The translations under genes were made by a program, and so were the position numbers. Under the pieces are notes generated by a model. That model was given only the letters and a program-made list of their open reading frames with translations. It ran no database searches and was not told the origin of the DNA. Positions 60,783 through 64,000 of a stretch of DNA of 64,000 bases are shown here, in pieces. How positions within the stretch are numbered: the first letter of the stretch is position 1; each line of letters starts with the position of its first letter. This stretch comes from Muribaculum sp. (GTDB lineage Bacteria > Bacillota > Clostridia > Lachnospirales > Lachnospiraceae), in the NCBI GenBank assembly GCA_023663505.1, contig JAMPHH010000009.1:1-64000 (forward strand). Direction: 5' to 3'.

Positions 60783-62427
60783 CGATTCCGCGGGCGGCAT
60801 AGGGGAGGAGCAGCAGGCTGTACAGGAAGATATAGCGCGCGTTGGCTTCCCAAAGCATATGGAACAGAAATCCGCCCAAAGCCCCGATGACGCCAAGCCA
60901 CATATAGAGAGGCTGCCGTAAATTCGGACTTGGGTTGTCCTTCACGGCATTTTCTTCTGAAGGCTCTTTGTACGCAGGGCGTTTTTCGCGCCTTGGCAGT
61001 GTCAGGATCACGCAGAGCAGGCTCCCGAGATAGATGATATTCTGGTATATATTGCAGTAGCCGATATAGAGACGGCTGCATTCCCCCGAGTACACGGATT
61101 CCACTGCGGGGAGTCTCCCGCCGAAGGTGGCGAGGGTTGCCTGACGACTGGCGTAGGTGCCGTCCGCCCACTGGGAGAGATATTTGCCCCAATAAAAGCC
61201 CGCGGCAGCATCAAGGTGTCCGCGAAAATATTCCGCGCGCTCCGCGATATACTTACGGCTGAGCGCTACCGTGGCGGCAGTGTCCATGCCCGTCTCCTGA
61301 TAGGTGTCGAAGTTAAAGCCGTTATACCAACCGTTCCCGCGGGAGGATTCCTGCATACCCATGGCAAAATAAGCCATGGCAGGCACGCCTGACTTTAACG
61401 TGCTGCCTGCCCGACGCTCGTAAAAACGCTGCGTGGCGGGCAGAATACTCAGGGAGCATATCACGCAGAGCAGGGCAAACAGGAAAAGCCCGTACCGCCT
61501 GCCCCTCTGACCTGTGAGGATCCCCTCCAACAGAGTCACGAGCACCACGGCGATGATGATGACAAGCGAGTTCTTGCGAAGCATCACGGACAGGGTAAGG
61601 GCGGTCAGACTGACTGCGGCGGATATGACGAAATTTCTTTTTTTAGCCTGAATGTCCTGAACGCCTGTGGGAGCGTCGGGCGATTTTAATATTTTTAACA
61701 GATAATAAAGCCCGATCGAGAGGGAGGCAAAGGAGGGAATCTCCCCATAGACAAAGGAGCTGTACATGATCAAAGGGAGATTACCTCCCGCCAGAATCAG
61801 ATACACGCAGTCAATCCGCTCGTCCTCCCAGAGGAGCTGCACGCAGAGCGATTGGTAATATACGATGACACAGGTCAATACTACATATAGACATTTGATA
61901 AAATGATAGGCGTGTAAATCCGTGGGCAGCAGCTTCCACAGCCTGATAATCAGCTCAAAGAACGCCATAAGCCCCACCTGCTGGGGATAATAGGAGAGAT
62001 AGGAGTCCGTGGGGTGTATGACCGAGGTGTCGCCCAGAGCCATGCTCTCGGCAGCAGAGTAGACAGACCAAGCGTCCGCTGCGGGAGCGGTTCTGCCAAA
62101 GAGGACGAGAATCCCGCCAAGGAGCATGATCCACCCGAATACACAAAGCTGTACGATTCGTTTGGAACGCTTTGGATTGGTGTTCACAAGGGGGCGAAGC
62201 AGTAAGAGCAAAATCGAGATCCCAAGCCCCGCGCCGAGAATCTGAAGGAGCGGATTGTCCACGGCGGTCAGCACCCTCTGACTCACCATGTCGTCGGCGT
62301 AGCATGTGAATAAAAAACCGCTCACAAATAAAAGCCCTGTAAATAACAGTGCGAGAATCCGTATAGAGCCGCAGGCAAGGCGATAAAGCCCGTCGGACAA
62401 GGTTTTGATAAGCGTTTCTGTTCTCAT
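60730..62427 (-). CDS. Multi-pass membrane protein, GT-C glycosyltransferase-like
   Basis: 565 aa with about 12 helices. In the loop after the third helix lies TAPAADAWSVYSAAESMALGD, resembling the acidic first loop of GT-C enzymes. A central external region at about 345-450 (RKYIAERAEYFRGHLDAAAGFYWGKYLSQW) resembles that of ArnT/PMT relatives. No specific family assigned. Its 3' end overlaps the convergent gene by 53 nt, so both C-termini are encoded by the same DNA. It has no downstream partner. Confidence 0.65.
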   Translation of the reverse strand: MRTETLIKTLSDGLYRLACGSIRILALLFTGLLFVSGFLFTCYADDMVSQRVLTAVDNPLLQILGAGLGISILLLLLRPLVNTNPKRSKRIVQLCVFGWIMLLGGILVLFGRTAPAADAWSVYSAAESMALGDTSVIHPTDSYLSYYPQQVGLMAFFELIIRLWKLLPTDLHAYHFIKCLYVVLTCVIVYYQSLCVQLLWEDERIDCVYLILAGGNLPLIMYSSFVYGEIPSFASLSIGLYYLLKILKSPDAPTGVQDIQAKKRNFVISAAVSLTALTLSVMLRKNSLVIIIAVVLVTLLEGILTGQRGRRYGLFLFALLCVICSLSILPATQRFYERRAGSTLKSGVPAMAYFAMGMQESSRGNGWYNGFNFDTYQETGMDTAATVALSRKYIAERAEYFRGHLDAAAGFYWGKYLSQWADGTYASRQATLATFGGRLPAVESVYSGECSRLYIGYCNIYQNIIYLGSLLCVILTLPRREKRPAYKEPSEENAVKDNPSPNLRQPLYMWLGVIGALGGFLFHMLWEANARYIFLYSLLLLPYAARGIVSSTSFLEGFRKNNTAR

Positions 62428-62507
62428 GGGAATTATTATATCAAAAAACAGTGCTTCTAGGAAGATGATTATGGTAAAAATACTATGTAAATACTAAAAT
62501 AAAAATC

Positions 62508-62536
62508 TTGTTTTTTGTGTGTGTTCATGATAGATT
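62508..62536 (+). promoter_or_regulatory. Probable promoter of the last gene group
   Basis: TTGTTT (62508-62513), 17-nt spacer, TAGATT (62531-62536), in an AT-rich stretch. Confidence 0.5.
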
Positions 62537-62591
62537 AGAGTAAAAAGTAAGGGGACAAATCCACCAAGTTTTCAGTGAGCGGAGGGTTGTA

Positions 62592-62687
62592 ATGCAGAAT
62601 ACGATTAATCGTGACGAATATCTGAAAAAACGATTTAGCGACAAAAGAATTGGAGGTACAAACCATGTATGTGGGGGAAGGCATTGA
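62592..62687 (+). CDS. Small overlapping ORF, possible leader peptide
   Basis: 31 codons with a good GGAGGG ribosome binding site 5 nt upstream. It begins MQNTINRDEYLKKRFSDKR and its end overlaps the start of the next gene (62665) in another frame, so translation of the two could be coupled. It may be a leader peptide or the N-terminal stump of a lost gene. No homologue comes to mind. Confidence 0.4.
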   Translation: MQNTINRDEYLKKRFSDKRIGGTNHVCGGRH

Positions 62688-63651
62688 TGTAGAGGAATCT
62701 TGTTACGACTATGAACATATCCAAAAGGTTTTAGGAGAAATCAAGAAGAATTTTGAGGGATATTTTCAGCGTTTCCTTGAAACAAATGCCGGAAATGGAT
62801 TGACAGATGGAGAATTTACAAAGCTTCAAAAGAAATTTGGTATAGACGAGAAATGTATCAAACCTATGTCTGACCAAAAGCTCTCCAATAATTATAAGGT
62901 GATAATAGAAGAATCCTTAGATAAATACGAAAAGGATAAAGATGATTATTTAAAGATAATGGATATGGAGCTATTGGAGGACTTAGTTGATGATGCTGAT
63001 TATTTTAAGTCTAAAATTCTTAAAAATGAATGCCCGATTATCCGAAAAACTCTTGCAAACAGAAAAGCAAAAGAACTTGATAAATACAGAGGAAATTTCC
63101 GTCATGCCGATGCTGACTGGCTCCTGCAGGTAGTCACAAATCTATGCGAATTTGCTGATGAATATGCTGAAAATTATGATGAAGAAGAATATGAGAGCCA
63201 TGAAACCTATGAGGATTTAAATATGAGTCTATTGGATACAGATGATTACACGGCTTATGGAGTAATTGGTGGCGGTATAAAAACTCATATGTTGTATAAA
63301 GTATATCCGGGACTTTTCCCAAATCGTAGCAGAAGTGCACTGTGGGCATTATGGTATTTATCAGGCAAAACGAAATATGACTGTACCATGGACTCTGAGT
63401 TTTTAATGATAGATGTAGATAAAAACGTGACACAACAGAATTACTTCTATCCATACACATTATTTGTGTATTATGCTTTTGAAATATACAAGCTTCTTCG
63501 TGATAAGGCCGTTGAACTTAATGCTAACGTAGATCCGGATTATCGCTATGTCATAGTAGATGCTTTTCTTGAATATGTTGCCCTTGAACATGATGCTGAT
63601 ATTTCTTTTATGAAATCACAGATAAGAGATGGAGGTATTGGGCTTGCTTAA
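62665..63651 (+). CDS. Uncharacterised acidic protein upstream of a RecQ-like helicase
   Basis: 328 aa from ATG 62665 (GGAGG 62652-62656). It is soluble, acidic and helical, with a Asp/Glu-rich segment at about residues 170-195. No signal peptide, membrane segment or known motif. Its stop overlaps the start of the helicase gene by 8 nt, so the two are coupled and probably function together. Both are much AT-richer than the glycan genes, consistent with an acquired module, possibly a defence or repair system (inference). Confidence 0.65.
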   Translation: MYVGEGIDVEESCYDYEHIQKVLGEIKKNFEGYFQRFLETNAGNGLTDGEFTKLQKKFGIDEKCIKPMSDQKLSNNYKVIIEESLDKYEKDKDDYLKIMDMELLEDLVDDADYFKSKILKNECPIIRKTLANRKAKELDKYRGNFRHADADWLLQVVTNLCEFADEYAENYDEEEYESHETYEDLNMSLLDTDDYTAYGVIGGGIKTHMLYKVYPGLFPNRSRSALWALWYLSGKTKYDCTMDSEFLMIDVDKNVTQQNYFYPYTLFVYYAFEIYKLLRDKAVELNANVDPDYRYVIVDAFLEYVALEHDADISFMKSQIRDGGIGLA

Positions 63652-64000
63652 TTTGGATAAAGATTTTAAGAAATACTTTTCTTCTTTTGATTTTCAACTG
63701 AAGGAATTTCAGAAAGATGTTATAAACAACCTTGTAGAAAAAGATAATACTTTATGTATTATGCCTACCGGTGGTGGTAAATCTATAATTTACTGGATGT
63801 CTGCTATGGAGCTTGGAGGAATAACACTGGTTGTTTCCCCGTTGACTGCATTGATTGCAGAGCAGGCTGAAAAGCTAAATGCTCAGGGGTATGAAACATT
63901 GGTTATTCATGGCGGTATCGACGCCATGAAACAAATGACCGTATTATCCAATTTTGCCAATAAAAAAAGTACACCAAAATTTATCTTTGCCAGTCCTGAA
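63644..64000 (+). CDS. RecQ-like DEAD/DEAH helicase, partial (runs off the window)
   Basis: First 119 residues from a TTG start at 63644 (GGAGG 63631-63635). A Q-motif-like FQLKEFQKDVINNL precedes Walker A MPTGGGKSIIYW (residues about 41-52), followed by motif Ia VVSPLTALIAEQ and the start of motif Ib/II region FIFASPE. The pattern TGGGKS and VSPL is that of RecQ-type SF2 helicases. C-terminal domains are beyond the window, so a fusion cannot be judged. It is translationally coupled to the preceding gene. Confidence 0.85.
   Translation, partial: MLNLDKDFKKYFSSFDFQLKEFQKDVINNLVEKDNTLCIMPTGGGKSIIYWMSAMELGGITLVVSPLTALIAEQAEKLNAQGYETLVIHGGIDAMKQMTVLSNFANKKSTPKFIFASPE

Overview
The window looks like a chromosomal segment of a Gram-positive, anaerobic gut-type Clostridia, most likely a Lachnospiraceae. 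The signs are strong GGAGG ribosome binding sites, TTGACA-17-TATAAT promoters, BspA-type leucine-rich-repeat proteins headed by zinc ribbons, an M23/LysM/G5 envelope hydrolase, and moderately GC-rich glycan genes interrupted by visibly AT-richer islands. No rRNA, tRNA or CRISPR array was seen. This is inference from gene content; no database search was possible.

Layout. 1-1.2 kb: a NERD-domain protein with a consensus promoter. 1.3-21.3 kb: a long plus-strand surface-glycan locus. It holds the pseudaminic acid genes pseF, a pseH-like gene, pseI and pseG, an FkbH-like HAD protein with an acyl carrier protein, an SGNH hydrolase, a GtrB/GtrII-like pair, a WecE-like aminotransferase and five large membrane proteins. 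It is interrupted at 5.6-7.0 kb by the scar of a deleted type I restriction-modification locus and an intact DUF1016 (YhcG-like) nuclease. 21.8-29.4 kb: a dynamin-like GTPase, an AEC permease and a vWA / MoxR AAA+ / LRR gene set. 29.8-32.9 kb: a UDP-sugar pyrophosphorylase, galE and a hemolysin III family protein. 33.2-41.7 kb: an Rpn-type nuclease, a serine recombinase, a predicted invertible promoter, and a cluster of zinc-ribbon/LRR membrane proteins. 42-45.8 kb: an ABC-2 exporter with a CPBP-CPCC fusion. 46.2-51 kb: a small alarmone synthetase, a hendecad coiled-coil tail-anchored protein, a flavin reductase and an envelope M23 peptidase. 51.2-58.2 kb: pseB and pseC (the two first steps missing from the first locus), then manA, manC, fcl and gmd on the minus strand (GDP-L-fucose). 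58.4-62.4 kb: an AraC regulator and two convergent GT-C-like membrane proteins. 62.6-64 kb: an uncharacterised protein and the start of a RecQ-like helicase.

How it fits together. Six Pse enzymes spread over two loci 42 kb apart make CMP-pseudaminic acid. FkbH and the ACP could supply an acyl (glyceryl-type) unit to decorate it. manA, manC, gmd and fcl give GDP-fucose, and the membrane GT-C and Gtr proteins could build or modify the surface polymer.

The most interesting signal is at 35658-35857. Two 26-bp dyad sites in inverted orientation, with matching GT core dinucleotides, lie directly after a small serine recombinase. They enclose a TTGACA-17-TATACT promoter that currently points away from a downstream orf and the LRR surface-protein genes, which is the layout of a phase-variable ON/OFF switch. 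A second strong signal is a pair of about 226-bp palindromic elements (21401-21627 and 29411-29635, opposite orientation). Their arms and internal hairpins differ between copies by compensatory changes.
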